DNA of 64,000 nt. It comes from Streptomyces sp. Y2F8-2 (GTDB lineage Bacteria; Actinomycetota; Actinomycetes; Streptomycetales; Streptomycetaceae). Under the pieces are notes generated by a model. That model did no database searches, was not told the origin of the DNA, and saw only the letters and a program-made list of their open reading frames with translations. Positions 25,009-34,377 of the stretch are shown in pieces (positions within the stretch are counted from its first letter, which is position 1; every line of letters begins with the position of its first letter). Where the stretch lies: contig NZ_BNGS01000002.1 of NCBI RefSeq assembly GCF_014905555.1, forward strand, positions 124,001 through 188,000. The letters run 5' to 3'. The position numbers and the translations under genes were made by a program.

Positions 25009-25988
25009 GCGGTGCTCCCTTCGGGGATGGCGGAGGGCTCGCCGGCAGGTGGTGCGGGGGGCGGGGCGTCCGGTGGGAGCCGCCGCCCGGTGGAGGAGGC
25101 CGCCGCGGTGCGGAGGAAGGGGAGGGAGATCGCGGCGAAGTGGGGTCCGGCGTGGGAATGACGGGGCAGTTCGACGACGGTCAGGCCCCGGTAGGCGGCG
25201 GCGGACAGAGCACCGAGGACGGCCGGGACGTCGAGGTCGCCCTCTCCGAAGGGCAGGTGTTCGTGGACGCCGCGGCGCATGTCCTCGATCTGGACGTGGC
25301 GCAGCCAGGGCGCGGCGGCGCGTACGCAGTCGGCGGGAGAGAGGGGTTCGAGGCACAGGCAGTGGCCGAGGTCGAGGGTGAGGCCGAGGTGTTCGGGGTC
25401 GCCGAGGGCGTGGCGCAGGCGGTGGAAGTCGGCGAGGGTGGCGAGGAGGTGTCCGGGTTCGGGTTCGACGGCGAGGGGGACACCGGCGGCGGTGGCGGCC
25501 TCCAGGACGGGGGTGAGGGCGGTGGCCAGCCGTGTCCACGCCGTGTCGTCGTCGGTTCCGGCGGGGGTGACGCCGCTGAAGCAGTGCACGGCGTGCGCGC
25601 CGAGGTCGGCCGCGACGCCGACGGCCCGGGTCAGCAGGTCGATGCGGCGGGCGCGGTCGTCCGGGTCCGGGTCCAGCAGAGAGGGGCCGTGTTTGCGGCG
25701 CGGGTCGAGCACATAGCGGGCGCCCGTCTCGACGGTGACCTCCAGGCCGAGCGCGTCCAGCCGGTGGGCGACCCGGCGGGTGCGGGCGGCGAGGTCGGGG
25801 GCGAGCGGGTCGAGGTGCATGTGGTCGAGGGTCAGTCCGACGCCGTCGTAGCCGAGGTCGGAGAGCAGGGCGAGTGCGTCGTCGAGGCGGAGGTCGGCGA
25901 GGCCGTTGGTGCCGTAGCCGAAGCGGAGCGGCGTGCCGCCGGGGGCCGCGGCGGACGCCGGGGTGCTCGGGGAGGGCAGCACGCTCAT
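25005..25988 (-). CDS. Sugar phosphate isomerase/epimerase (Ebo cluster)
   Basis: 327 residues, ATG overlapping the UbiA gene stop (ATGA). Xylose-isomerase-like TIM barrel: LRFGYGTNGLADLRL, LGYDGVGLTLDHMHLDP, VTVETGARYVLDP, AVHCFSGV, PLAVEPEPGHLLAT, LTLDLGHCLCLE, HVQIEDMRRGVHEHLPFGEG. Acidic and His metal ligands are in EPEPGH, DLGH and QIED/HEHLPFGEGD. Cytoplasmic, as no signal is seen. It probably epimerises or isomerises an inositol- or sugar-derived intermediate made by the cyclase encoded two genes upstream. Confidence 0.85.
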   Translation of the reverse strand: MSVLPSPSTPASAAAPGGTPLRFGYGTNGLADLRLDDALALLSDLGYDGVGLTLDHMHLDPLAPDLAARTRRVAHRLDALGLEVTVETGARYVLDPRRKHGPSLLDPDPDDRARRIDLLTRAVGVAADLGAHAVHCFSGVTPAGTDDDTAWTRLATALTPVLEAATAAGVPLAVEPEPGHLLATLADFHRLRHALGDPEHLGLTLDLGHCLCLEPLSPADCVRAAAPWLRHVQIEDMRRGVHEHLPFGEGDLDVPAVLGALSAAAYRGLTVVELPRHSHAGPHFAAISLPFLRTAAASSTGRRLPPDAPPPAPPAGEPSAIPEGSTA

Positions 25989-26902
25989 GTGACGCTCACC
26001 TTCCTCGCGAACCTGGCCGCCGACGGGGCCAGGGCCGCGGTCAGCAGGGCCGTGACCGGGGCGCCGGAGCGGGCGGACAGCGCGGCCTGGAGCGGGATCG
26101 TGGCGCGGATGCCGCCGCCGACGGCGCGTTGGGTGAGCGGGGGTGACGGGTTGAGGGCGGCGTGGAGGTAGGGGCGGGCGGCGGTCGCGGCGTAGACGGC
26201 GGCGAGCGCTCCCCGCAGGGTGTCGGCTGCGGTGCGGGAGTGGGCCGGGCGCGCGGCGGTGGCCGGCCGGGTGCGCCCCCGGGTCAGCGATCGGGCCAGA
26301 ACCCCCGTCGTGGCCAGCGCGGCCAGAGCGGGCAAGGGCGAGCCGCCGCTGGTTTCCCGGCGGGACACGGTGGTGAGTGCCAGGGTGTGGCCGGCGAGGA
26401 GGGCGGCCGGGCGCAGGGCCGGGCGGATGCGGCCCGTGGTGGCCGCGGCGCCCAGGAGCAGGTCCAGGCCGCGGGCCGCCGCCATCGCGGCCGGGCCCGC
26501 CGGGGTGCGTTTCAGGGCCAGGTCGTACGCCCAGACGGTCGCCGCCAGGGGGGCCGCCACGGTGAGTGCGGGGCGGCCGGAGCGGGCCGCGAGGGCCAGC
26601 CCGGCCGTCGTGAAGGCGCAGGCCGCCGTGAGAGCGGCGGTGGGGCGGATCCGGCCGGAGGGCAGGGGGCGGTGCGGGCGTTCCACGGCGTCCTCGGCGC
26701 GGTCGGCCCAGTCGTTGAGGGCCATGCCCGCCTCGTAGAGGCACAGGGAGGAGCCGATGGCCAGCAGTGTGCTGCGGCTGGGACGGGCGCGGACGGCGGC
26801 CGCGCCGGCCAGCGCGTCACCGGGGACGGTGAACAGCGCGGGGAGGCGCAGCAGTTCGGCCCAGGCACGTGGGCCTCCGCGGTCCCCGGTGCTCCCGCTC
26901 AT
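25985..26902 (-). CDS. eboC: UbiA-family prenyltransferase (EboC-like)
   Basis: 305 residues, integral membrane. The first Asp-rich motif is clear: NDWADRAEDAVERPHRPLPS (residues 62-81), followed by hydrophobic helices and YDLALKRTPAGPAAMAAARG leading into LDLLLGA, which replaces the usual second DxxxD motif. A UbiA enzyme should prenylate or otherwise transfer an isoprenoid to a polar acceptor at the membrane. It is coupled by ATGA overlaps to the inositol-phosphate-synthase-like gene upstream and the TIM barrel gene downstream, so the acceptor could be a cyclitol. Confidence 0.82.
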   Translation of the reverse strand: MSGSTGDRGGPRAWAELLRLPALFTVPGDALAGAAAVRARPSRSTLLAIGSSLCLYEAGMALNDWADRAEDAVERPHRPLPSGRIRPTAALTAACAFTTAGLALAARSGRPALTVAAPLAATVWAYDLALKRTPAGPAAMAAARGLDLLLGAAATTGRIRPALRPAALLAGHTLALTTVSRRETSGGSPLPALAALATTGVLARSLTRGRTRPATAARPAHSRTAADTLRGALAAVYAATAARPYLHAALNPSPPLTQRAVGGGIRATIPLQAALSARSGAPVTALLTAALAPSAARFARKVSVT

Positions 26903-28047
26903 CGGGCCTCCCCCGCCCGCTGCCCAGCGGGTGCCTGCCGCAGTCGCCGCGCGAAGTCCGTCAGTGCCGCGTACTGCTCCCCGAGCGCCGACGGCCCGTC
27001 CCCGACCGGGTCCTTGAAGTAGAAGCCCAGGTCGGTGAGCGGGCCGGACAGGCCGGTCTCGTGGGCGCGCAGTGTCAGCCGGGCCAGGTCCAGGACCAGC
27101 GGGGCGGCCAGTGCCGAGTCGCAGCCCTGCCAGATGGTCTGCAGCACCATGCGCGCGCCGAGGAAGCCGTCGAAGGCGACGTGGTCCCAGGCGGTCTTCC
27201 AGTCGCCGAGGGCGGGCACGTCGTCGATGTGGACCTCGCCCTCGACCCCCGCGCCGAGGGTGTCGGCGAGGACCCGCTCCTTGCCGGCGTTCTTCGCGGC
27301 TGCCGCGGCCGGGTCGGCCAGGGACGCGCCGTCTCCGCCTCCGAGCAGGTTGGTCCCGGACCAGGCCCGCACCGTGAGGGCACGCTGCGCGAACATCGGG
27401 CCCAGCACCGACCGCAGCAGGGTCTGCCCCGTCTTGCCGTCCCGGCCCGCGTGGGGCAGACCGCTCGCCGCAGCCGGCGACGCCAGCGCCGGGTGGTGCA
27501 GGCCCGTGGACGGGGTGAAGTTCACATACGGGCAGCCCGCGCGCAGGGCCGCCGCCGCGTACAGCGAGCTGGGCGGAAGACGGTCGCCGGTGGCCGGAGG
27601 CTCGGTGGACGCCACGTTCACCACCACCGCACTCGCGAGCCCCCGGCGTCGTACGAAGTCCTGGATGTCGGCGGCGAAGGCGTCGATCTGCTGTTCCTCG
27701 TCCCGGGTGTCCCCGGGCAGGGGGCCGCCCGGTCTGATCTCCCGGTCGGCGGCGGCGAGTTCGGCCGCGACGGCGGAGGGCAGACCGGGTGGCAGTACGC
27801 CGCCCGCGGCGAGGGCTTCCGCGCGTTTGGGCAGGGGGCAGTCCACCGTGTCGTGACCGCCGAATACCAGGGACGACAGGGCCACAAGGCCGCTGTCCGC
27901 GAAGACGGGGGTCTCGGTGACCATGCCCGTGGGCGGGTGCAGGCCCGCGGTCACGGCGGCGCAACCCGCGACGACGGTCGTGGCGACGGAACCGCGGGCG
28001 CCGATCAGCCACACCCCGAGAGGGGCTCGGGCAGGGGATGCGGACAT
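26899..28047 (-). CDS. Myo-inositol-1-phosphate synthase family protein of the Ebo cluster
   Basis: 382 residues, ATG 28047 behind AAGGAGG. NAD-binding Rossmann start GVWLIGARGSVATTV, then VVNVASTEPP, YVNFTPSTG, a substrate-loop variant AWSGTNLLGGGDGASLADP, DGFLGARMVLQTIWQGCDSALAAPLVLDL. These correspond to the Ino1 (inositol-3-phosphate synthase) family, which cyclises glucose 6-phosphate with NAD. Residue patterns differ from the housekeeping enzyme (no SYNHLGNNDG). It is the first gene of the coupled eight-gene cluster and takes the place that a DHQ-synthase-like EboD has in other ebo clusters. Confidence 0.82.
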   Translation of the reverse strand: MSASPARAPLGVWLIGARGSVATTVVAGCAAVTAGLHPPTGMVTETPVFADSGLVALSSLVFGGHDTVDCPLPKRAEALAAGGVLPPGLPSAVAAELAAADREIRPGGPLPGDTRDEEQQIDAFAADIQDFVRRRGLASAVVVNVASTEPPATGDRLPPSSLYAAAALRAGCPYVNFTPSTGLHHPALASPAAASGLPHAGRDGKTGQTLLRSVLGPMFAQRALTVRAWSGTNLLGGGDGASLADPAAAAAKNAGKERVLADTLGAGVEGEVHIDDVPALGDWKTAWDHVAFDGFLGARMVLQTIWQGCDSALAAPLVLDLARLTLRAHETGLSGPLTDLGFYFKDPVGDGPSALGEQYAALTDFARRLRQAPAGQRAGEAR

Positions 28048-28138
28048 GGGCAGGCAGCCTCCTTGTCGTACGGGGAACCTCAACGGGGACGGGAGGAAAG
28101 CGGCGGGCGGGAGTCCGGCGTCCCCCGCCCGCCGCCGC

Positions 28139-29467
28139 TCACTTGCCCTTGACGGGCAGCTCCTTGATCCGGATGTCACGGAAGGACACCTGGTCGCCGG
28201 CACCGTGGTTCTGGATGCCGATGTGTCCGTCGGTGAGGCTCCGGGCCGGATCGGTGTTGGTGAAGTCGTTGATCTTCACGCCGTTGAGCCAGACGCGCAG
28301 GCGTTCGCCCTCCACGCGGATCTCGTACGTGTTCCACTCCCCCGGCGGGTTCAGCGCACGGTCGCGCTTCTTCAGGTCGGCGGACTGGAAGCCGTAGACG
28401 GACCCCGTGGTCTTCTCGGGCACGTCCGTGGCGTCGATCTGGACCTCGTAGCCGTTGTTCACGGCCGACCACGGGTCGTCCGAGGGCGGGAAGCCCACGA
28501 ACACACCGGAGTTGTCGTCGCCGGCCGTCTTCCAGTCGAGCTTCAGCGAGTACGAGGAGAAGCCCGACGCGGCGTACCACAGCAGGCCCATGCCGCCCTG
28601 CGACGTCAGGGTGCCGTCGGCGTCCAGGGTGAAGGAGCCCGGGCCCGCTTGTTTCCAGCCTTCGAGCGAGGTGCCGTCGAAGAGCGGACGGTAGCCGTTC
28701 TCCGGGCGGCAGTCCGCCTGGGCGTCGCCCACGGCCCACCGGATGCCGCCCAGCAGGTGCCGGCGGAAGGCGGGGTCGGCGTAGGACTCCTTGGTGTGGC
28801 CGCCACCGGTGTAGAAGGCGCGGCCGCCCTGGTAGTTCTGGCACCAGGCGATCGGGTGGTCGCCGTTCATGGTGCCGCCGGTGTACGAGGACTCGTCGAG
28901 CGAGGCGAGGACGTGGGCCCTCTCCCGGGGATTCGAGCGGTAGTTGTACCACTCGTCGGTGCGTTGCCAGGTCCGGCCGAGCTCCGAGGTCGCCGGATGG
29001 GCGCGGTCCTCGACGTTCACCGTGGCCGGCTGGATCGCCGGGTGCGACTGGAAGTAGGCGCCGGCGAGGCCGCCGTAGAACGCCCAGTCGTACTCGGTGT
29101 CGGCGGCCGCGTGGATGCCCACATAGCCGCCGCCCCGGCGGATGTAGTCCTCGAAGGCGCTCTGCTGGGCGGAGTCCAGCACGTCCCCCGTCGTGGACAG
29201 GAACACGACGGCGTCGTACCGCCGCAGGTTCGACGGGGTGAAGGCGCCGGCGTCCTCCGTCGCGTCGACCGTGAAGCCGCCCGTCTCGCCGAGCTGCTTC
29301 ACCGCCGCGATGCCGTCCGGGATCGAGTCGTGCCGGAAGCCGGCCGTCTTGGAGAAGACCAGCACCCGTGTGCCGTCCTCGGAGTGCGGGGCCGCGGGCT
29401 GGGTGACACCGCCGAGGAGCAGGGCGGCGCCCAGCGCGGCCGTCGTCAGCCGTCCGGTCGTGTGCAT
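28139..29467 (-). CDS. Secreted ThuA-like and 3-keto-disaccharide hydrolase (DUF1080) fusion
   Basis: 442 residues. An N-terminal Sec signal (about 25 residues). Residues 30-245 are ThuA-like (trehalose-utilisation type glutamine-amidotransferase fold: VLVFSKTAGFRHDSI, GGGYVGIHAAADTEYDW, HPIAWCQNYQGGRAFYTGGGHT). Residues 255-440 are a DUF1080 beta-sandwich (FDGTSLEGWKQ, NSGVFVGFP, NNGYEVQID, GEWNTYEIRVEGERLRVWLNG), a domain now known to hydrolyse 3-keto-glycosides. It lies 12 bases after the PQQ-type dehydrogenase gene. Together they look like an extracellular oxidise-then-cleave system for glycosides. Confidence 0.85.
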   Translation of the reverse strand: MHTTGRLTTAALGAALLLGGVTQPAAPHSEDGTRVLVFSKTAGFRHDSIPDGIAAVKQLGETGGFTVDATEDAGAFTPSNLRRYDAVVFLSTTGDVLDSAQQSAFEDYIRRGGGYVGIHAAADTEYDWAFYGGLAGAYFQSHPAIQPATVNVEDRAHPATSELGRTWQRTDEWYNYRSNPRERAHVLASLDESSYTGGTMNGDHPIAWCQNYQGGRAFYTGGGHTKESYADPAFRRHLLGGIRWAVGDAQADCRPENGYRPLFDGTSLEGWKQAGPGSFTLDADGTLTSQGGMGLLWYAASGFSSYSLKLDWKTAGDDNSGVFVGFPPSDDPWSAVNNGYEVQIDATDVPEKTTGSVYGFQSADLKKRDRALNPPGEWNTYEIRVEGERLRVWLNGVKINDFTNTDPARSLTDGHIGIQNHGAGDQVSFRDIRIKELPVKGK

Positions 29468-29479
29468 GCCGTCCTCCTC

Positions 29480-31984
29480 TCAGCCGGTCGTGAAGGTGAA
29501 GTCGTCCACGTCGAACAGGGCGCCGGAACCGGTGCTCCCCTTGAAGACCAGGTAGAGCGTGGTCGTGCCCCTCGGCGCGCGGGACAGGCCCGCGCTGACG
29601 TCCTGGAAGTTCTCCCAGCCGCCCGTGACCGGCACGGTCGCCTTGCCGAGCAGGGTGCCCGTCGCCGAGCCCGCGCGGACCTCGAGGGTGCCGCCCGCGC
29701 CACCGGAGGCGATGCGCGCCGTGATCTTCTTGGCGTCGCTCAGCACGTACGGCGTGAAGGAGATCCAGTCGCCGTTGTCGATGTCGCCGACCGTCCTGCC
29801 GCCGTGCGCGGTGTCCTTGGCGATCACCGAGACACCGGAAGAGGTGCTGAAGTGCTCGGCCTGGCGGTGCCGGGGCTGGGTGACGTTCCGGTCGTGCGAG
29901 GTGAGGGGGGCCTGGCCGCCGCCTCCGCCGTCGGTGTACTCGGCGTCGAAGACGCCGAAGATGTTGGCGTCGTCGTCATGGCCGCCGTCCGCGCTGGTCT
30001 GGATGGTGCCGGAGCAGCCGTTGGCCGAGGTGAGCGGGTGGCCGTGGGAGTCGTGGCCGAGGACGAAGGTGACCTTGACCTTCGAGCAGTCGACGGCCGC
30101 GCCGTCCTCCGGGTCGGTGACCTTCACCTTGAAGGGGATGGCGTCCCCGAAGCTGAACAGCTGTCCGTCCTGCGGGAGCTCGAGCACCACCTTGGGCGCG
30201 GTGTTGCCGACGACGATCTGCACGCTCGCGCTGCCGGTGCGCCCGGAGGGGTCCTTGGCGGTCAGCGTGGCCGTGTAGGTGCCGTTCTTCTTGTACTTGT
30301 GGGTCGGGTCGGCCGCCGTCGAGGTGGTCCCGTCGCCGAAGTCCCAGCTGTAGGTGAGCGCGTCGCCGTCCTGGTCGCCGGTGCCCGCGGAGGAGAACGT
30401 CACCTTCAGCGGCGCCTGCCCGGAGGTGCGGTCGGCCGCGGCCTGGGCGACCGGCGAGTGGCCGTCGGTGGCGTTCTCGATGCGGTACAGGGCCGAGTGC
30501 TCGTCGCCGCCGAACCAGGCGGTGCCGTAGTCGAGGACGTACAGGGCGCCGTCGGGCCCGAACGCCATGTCCATGATCTGGGTGCCGGACCAGGGGAAGG
30601 GGTTGATGGACTGCACGGTGCCGTCGGCGTCGGTCACGATCCGCTTGATCCAGCGGCGGCCGAACTCGCCCGCGAAGAAGTTGCCGTCATACGCCTGCGG
30701 GAACTTCACCGGCGAGTCGAGCGCCGGGTCGTAGTGGTAGACCGGGCCGCCCATCGGGGACTCGGAGCCGTCGCCGAACTCGGGCACGGACGGGCCGTTG
30801 TAGGGGATCCAGGCGGGCTGGGCCGGCGGCAGGTCGGTCAGGCCGGTGTTGTGCGGCGAAGTGTTCTTCGGTGCGGCGCAGTCGAAGCGCGCGCCCGACG
30901 CCTTCGTCGCGAAGTCGTAGTCCACATAGGCGTCGTTGGCGCCGGTGCAGTACGGCCAGCCGAAGTTGCCGGGGCCGGTGACGCGGGCGAACTCGACCTG
31001 GCCGGCGGGGCCGCGGTTCGGGTCGGCGGCTCCGGCGTCGGGGCCGTAGTCGCCGACGTAGAGGATGCCGGTCTGCTTGTCGACGCTGAAGCGGAACGGG
31101 TTGCGGAAGCCCATCGCGTAGATCTCGGGCCGTGTCCTGTCCGTGCCGGGCGGGAAGAGGTTGCCGTCGGGTATCGCGTACGAGCCGTCCGCGTTCACCT
31201 TGATGCGCAGGATCTTGCCGCGAAGGTCGTTGGTGTTGCCGGCCGAGCGCTGCGCGTCGAAGGCCGGGTTGCGGTCGGAGCGTTCGTCGATGGGGGTGAA
31301 GCCGTCCGACTGGAAGGGGTTGGTGTCGTCACCGGTCGACAGGTACAGGTTCCCGGCGGCGTCGAAGTCGATGTCACCGCCGACATGGCAGCAGATGCCG
31401 CGGGAGGCGGGCACGTCGAGAATCTTCTTCTCGCTCGCCGCATCCAGTGTCCCGTCGGTCTTCAGGACGAACCGGGAGAGCCGGTTGACGCCGTCGAAGG
31501 GCGCGAAGTCGGCCGGGGTGCCGGTCTCGGGTGCGTCGCCCGCCGGGGTGTTCAGCGGGGGCGCGTAGTAGAGGTAGATGAAGCGGTTGGTGGTGAAGTC
31601 CGGGTCGACGCCGACGCCTTGGAGGCCTTCCTCGTCGTGCGAGTAGACGTCGAGCTTGCCGGCCAGACGGGTGTTGCCCGCCGCGTCGGTGATGCGGAGT
31701 TCGCCGTCGCGGGAGGTGTGGAGGACGGAGCGGTCCGGGAGGACGGCGAGCGACATGGGCTCGCCGACCTCGGCCTCGCCCTTGGCGAGGGTGACCTGCT
31801 GGAAGTCCTCCGCCGCCGCGGTCCCCGTGTCGGAGACGGCTGCGCCGGCCTGGGGGGCGACGAAGGTGAGGGACACGCCTGCCAGCAGTGCGCCGCCGAG
31901 CAGGGCGACGGCTTTGCGCAGGGACGGGCGTCGTCTGTGGGCGGTGACTCTGCCGGTGCGGGTGGTGCGGTCGTTCCCGTGCAC
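29480..31984 (-). CDS. Secreted PQQ-type glucose/sorbosone dehydrogenase with PKD and CBM6-like domains
   Basis: 834 residues, GTG 31984 behind GGAGG. Signal peptide with an HRRRPSLRK n-region and hydrophobic core (residues 22-45). Residues 60-470 form a six-bladed beta-propeller of the GSDH family (GLQGVGVDPDF, HVGGDIDFDAAGNLYLSTGD, MGFRNPFRFSV, DMAFGPDGALYVLDYG). Residues 480-575 are a PKD domain (YSWDFGDGTTS). The C-terminal 130 residues (from about 705) are a CBM6-like beta-sandwich (EHFSTSSGVSVIAK, IDNGDWISFTPYVL). Probably oxidises a polymeric or glycosidic sugar at the cell surface. The electron acceptor is unknown. Confidence 0.85.
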   Translation of the reverse strand: MHGNDRTTRTGRVTAHRRRPSLRKAVALLGGALLAGVSLTFVAPQAGAAVSDTGTAAAEDFQQVTLAKGEAEVGEPMSLAVLPDRSVLHTSRDGELRITDAAGNTRLAGKLDVYSHDEEGLQGVGVDPDFTTNRFIYLYYAPPLNTPAGDAPETGTPADFAPFDGVNRLSRFVLKTDGTLDAASEKKILDVPASRGICCHVGGDIDFDAAGNLYLSTGDDTNPFQSDGFTPIDERSDRNPAFDAQRSAGNTNDLRGKILRIKVNADGSYAIPDGNLFPPGTDRTRPEIYAMGFRNPFRFSVDKQTGILYVGDYGPDAGAADPNRGPAGQVEFARVTGPGNFGWPYCTGANDAYVDYDFATKASGARFDCAAPKNTSPHNTGLTDLPPAQPAWIPYNGPSVPEFGDGSESPMGGPVYHYDPALDSPVKFPQAYDGNFFAGEFGRRWIKRIVTDADGTVQSINPFPWSGTQIMDMAFGPDGALYVLDYGTAWFGGDEHSALYRIENATDGHSPVAQAAADRTSGQAPLKVTFSSAGTGDQDGDALTYSWDFGDGTTSTAADPTHKYKKNGTYTATLTAKDPSGRTGSASVQIVVGNTAPKVVLELPQDGQLFSFGDAIPFKVKVTDPEDGAAVDCSKVKVTFVLGHDSHGHPLTSANGCSGTIQTSADGGHDDDANIFGVFDAEYTDGGGGGQAPLTSHDRNVTQPRHRQAEHFSTSSGVSVIAKDTAHGGRTVGDIDNGDWISFTPYVLSDAKKITARIASGGAGGTLEVRAGSATGTLLGKATVPVTGGWENFQDVSAGLSRAPRGTTTLYLVFKGSTGSGALFDVDDFTFTTG

Positions 31985-32070
31985 GAATGCCTCCAGAATG
32001 GGGCCGGTTGTACGGGCGGGTGCGGTACGCCGGGATGCGCCGTCATCCCGGAGAGCTTGATGGGAGCTGA

Positions 32071-33069
32071 TCAGTTGCCGAACGCCGCGTCGAACGAGGC
32101 CGACGGCGGCTCGAAGTCGTACGCCTTCAGCCGGTTCAGGGCCTCGGGGGCGCCCTGGAGCCGGTCCATGCCGGCGTCCTCCCACTCCACGGAGACGGGC
32201 CCCTGGTAGTCGATGGAGCGCAGCATCCGGAAGACGTCCTCCCAGGGGACGTCGCCGTGCCCGGCGGAGACGAAGTCCCAGCCGCGGCGGGGGTCGCCCC
32301 AGGGCAGGTGGGAGCCGAGGCGGCCGTTGCGCCCGTCGAGGCGCTTGCGGGCCTCCTTGCAGTCGACGTGGTAGATCCGGTCGCGGAAGTCCCACAGGAA
32401 GCCGACCGGGTCGAGGTCCTGCCACACGAAGTGGGAGGGGTCGAAGTTCAGGCCGAAGGCCGGTCGGTGGTCGACGGCGGCCAGGGCGCGCTGGGTGGTC
32501 CAGTAGTCGTAGGCGATCTCGCTCGGGTGGACCTCGTGCGCGAACCGGACGCCCTCTGCGTCGAAGACGTCGAGGATCGGGTTCCACCGCTCGGCGAAGT
32601 CCTCGTAGCCGCGTTCGATCATCGACTCGGGGGCCGGCGGGAACATGGCGACCAGGTGCCAGATGGCGGAGCCGGTGAAGCCGATGACGGTGTCGACGCC
32701 GAAGGCGGCAGCGGCGCGCGCGGTGTCCGCGATCTCCGCGGCGGCCCGCCGGCGTACTCCCTCGGGCTCGCCGTCGCCCCAGATGCGGGCGGGCAGGATG
32801 GCCCGGTGCCGTTCGTCGATGATGGCGTCGCACACCGCCTGGCCGACGAGGTGGTTGGAGATCGCCCAGCACTTCAGGCCGTACTTGTCGAGGAGCTGGT
32901 GGCGGGAGTCGACGTACGACGGGTCGGCGAGGGCCTTGTCGACCTCGAAGTGGTCGCCCCAACATGCGAGTTCGAGTCCGTCGTAGCCGAAGTCGCGGGC
33001 GAGTCGGCAGACCTCCTCCAGGGGCAGGTCGGCCCACTGGCCGGTGAACAGGGTGAAGGTGCGCGGCAT
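32071..33069 (-). CDS. Sugar phosphate isomerase/epimerase
   Basis: 332 residues, no signal peptide. TIM barrel of the AP-endonuclease-2/xylose isomerase-like type: [87 protein letters not shown] and VSVEWEDAG. The last three carry the Asp/His/Glu metal ligands. It is 13 bases after the Gfo/Idh gene, a standard pairing in which the oxidoreductase makes a 3-keto sugar that the isomerase rearranges. Its nearest substrates are probably glycosides or inositols imported by the ABC system. Confidence 0.88.
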   Translation of the reverse strand: MPRTFTLFTGQWADLPLEEVCRLARDFGYDGLELACWGDHFEVDKALADPSYVDSRHQLLDKYGLKCWAISNHLVGQAVCDAIIDERHRAILPARIWGDGEPEGVRRRAAAEIADTARAAAAFGVDTVIGFTGSAIWHLVAMFPPAPESMIERGYEDFAERWNPILDVFDAEGVRFAHEVHPSEIAYDYWTTQRALAAVDHRPAFGLNFDPSHFVWQDLDPVGFLWDFRDRIYHVDCKEARKRLDGRNGRLGSHLPWGDPRRGWDFVSAGHGDVPWEDVFRMLRSIDYQGPVSVEWEDAGMDRLQGAPEALNRLKAYDFEPPSASFDAAFGN

Positions 33070-33082
33070 ACGGCAGTCCCCC

Positions 33083-34321
33083 TCAGTCCGCTATGGGCGT
33101 GTAGACGGAGTTCTTCTCGGCGCTCTCCTCCACCGCGGCGAGGACCCGCTGGACCTGCAGCCCGTCGGTGAAGGAGGGGTCGGGCGTGGTGCCCTCGGCG
33201 ATCGCGTGGACGAGGTCGCGGGCCTGGTGGACGAAGGTGTGCTCGTAGCCGAGGCCGTGGCCCGGCGGCCACCAGGCGTCCAGGTAGGGGTGGTCGGGTT
33301 CGGTGACCAGGATGCGGCGGAAGCCGGCGTGCGCCTCGGGTTCGGTGGCGTCGTGGTACGACAGTTCGTTGAGCCGCTCCAGGTCGAAGGCGAGGGAGCC
33401 GCGCTCGCCGTTGAGTTCGATGCGCAGGGCGTTCTTGCGGCCGGTGGCGTACCGGGTGGCCTCGAAGGAGGCGAGGGCGCCGGAGGCGAAGCGGCCGGTG
33501 AACAGGGCAGCGTCGTCCACGGTCACCTCGCCGGTGACGTCGGCCGATGCGGCGCTGAGCCCGCTGGTCGGGCCGTGGGGCAACGGCCGTTGCCGGACGA
33601 AGGTCTCGGTGAGCGCGGACACTCCGGCCAGGCGCTCCCCCGCGAGGTACTGGGCGAGGTCGACGATGTGCGCACCGAGGTCGCCGAGCGAGCCGGAGCC
33701 GGCCGATTCCTTGCGCAGCCGCCAGGTCAGCGGGAAGGAAGGGTCGACCAGCCAGTCCTGGAGGTACGACACCCGCACGTGCCGCAGGGTGCCGATCCGG
33801 CCCTCGGCGACCATGCGGCGGGCGAGCGCGGTGGCGGGGACGCGGCGGTAGTTGAAGCCGACCATCGCGCGCTGACCGCGTGCGTGGGCCGCTTCGGCCG
33901 CCGTGGCCATCGCCTCGGCCTCCTCGACGGTGTTCGCGAGGGGCTTCTCGCACAGCACGTGCTTGCCCGCCGCGAGCGCGGCCAGCGCGATCTCGGCGTG
34001 GCTGTCCCCCGGGGTGCAGATGTCGACGAGGTCGATGTCGTCCCGGGCGATCAGCGCCCGCCAGTCGGTCTCGGCCGCCGCCCAGCCGTGCCGGTCGGCC
34101 GCCGCGCGCACGGCGGCCGGGTCGCGGCCGCAGATCGCGGCCATCACCGGGCGCAGGGGAAGGTCGAAGACACGGCCCACGGTGCGCCAGCCCTGGGAGT
34201 GGGCGGCGCCCATGAAGGCGTAGCCGACCATGCCGACGCGCAGGGGCGGTTTCCCGGCGCCGGTTCCGGAAGGTGGCGGCGTCTCGCTCTCCGCGCCTTC
34301 TGACTGCTGCGGCTGTCCCAT
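33083..34321 (-). CDS. Gfo/Idh/MocA-family oxidoreductase
   Basis: 412 residues, ATG 34321 behind GAGGAGG. A polar 25-residue leader, then the NAD-binding motif [24 protein letters not shown]-type [14 protein letters not shown], the catalytic EKP ([11 protein letters not shown]) and GFNYRRVPA. The C-terminal beta-sheet dimer domain carries [15 protein letters not shown] soluble dehydrogenase of sugars or inositol. It lies between the ABC lipoprotein and the isomerase gene in one direction, consistent with catabolism of the imported sugar. Confidence 0.9.
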   Translation of the reverse strand: MGQPQQSEGAESETPPPSGTGAGKPPLRVGMVGYAFMGAAHSQGWRTVGRVFDLPLRPVMAAICGRDPAAVRAAADRHGWAAAETDWRALIARDDIDLVDICTPGDSHAEIALAALAAGKHVLCEKPLANTVEEAEAMATAAEAAHARGQRAMVGFNYRRVPATALARRMVAEGRIGTLRHVRVSYLQDWLVDPSFPLTWRLRKESAGSGSLGDLGAHIVDLAQYLAGERLAGVSALTETFVRQRPLPHGPTSGLSAASADVTGEVTVDDAALFTGRFASGALASFEATRYATGRKNALRIELNGERGSLAFDLERLNELSYHDATEPEAHAGFRRILVTEPDHPYLDAWWPPGHGLGYEHTFVHQARDLVHAIAEGTTPDPSFTDGLQVQRVLAAVEESAEKNSVYTPIAD

Positions 34322-34377
34322 ACGGAAGGTCCTCCTCGTCCTGGTGGTGGTGCGCCGTGGGGGGTGCGGGTGGAGCG

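Noticed and set aside
27917..32209. A 1430-codon open frame on the plus strand
   Set aside because: It lies opposite the inositol-synthase-like, ThuA and PQQ-dehydrogenase genes, is Val/Gly/Arg-rich without any family motif, and is the usual antisense shadow of GC-rich third positions.
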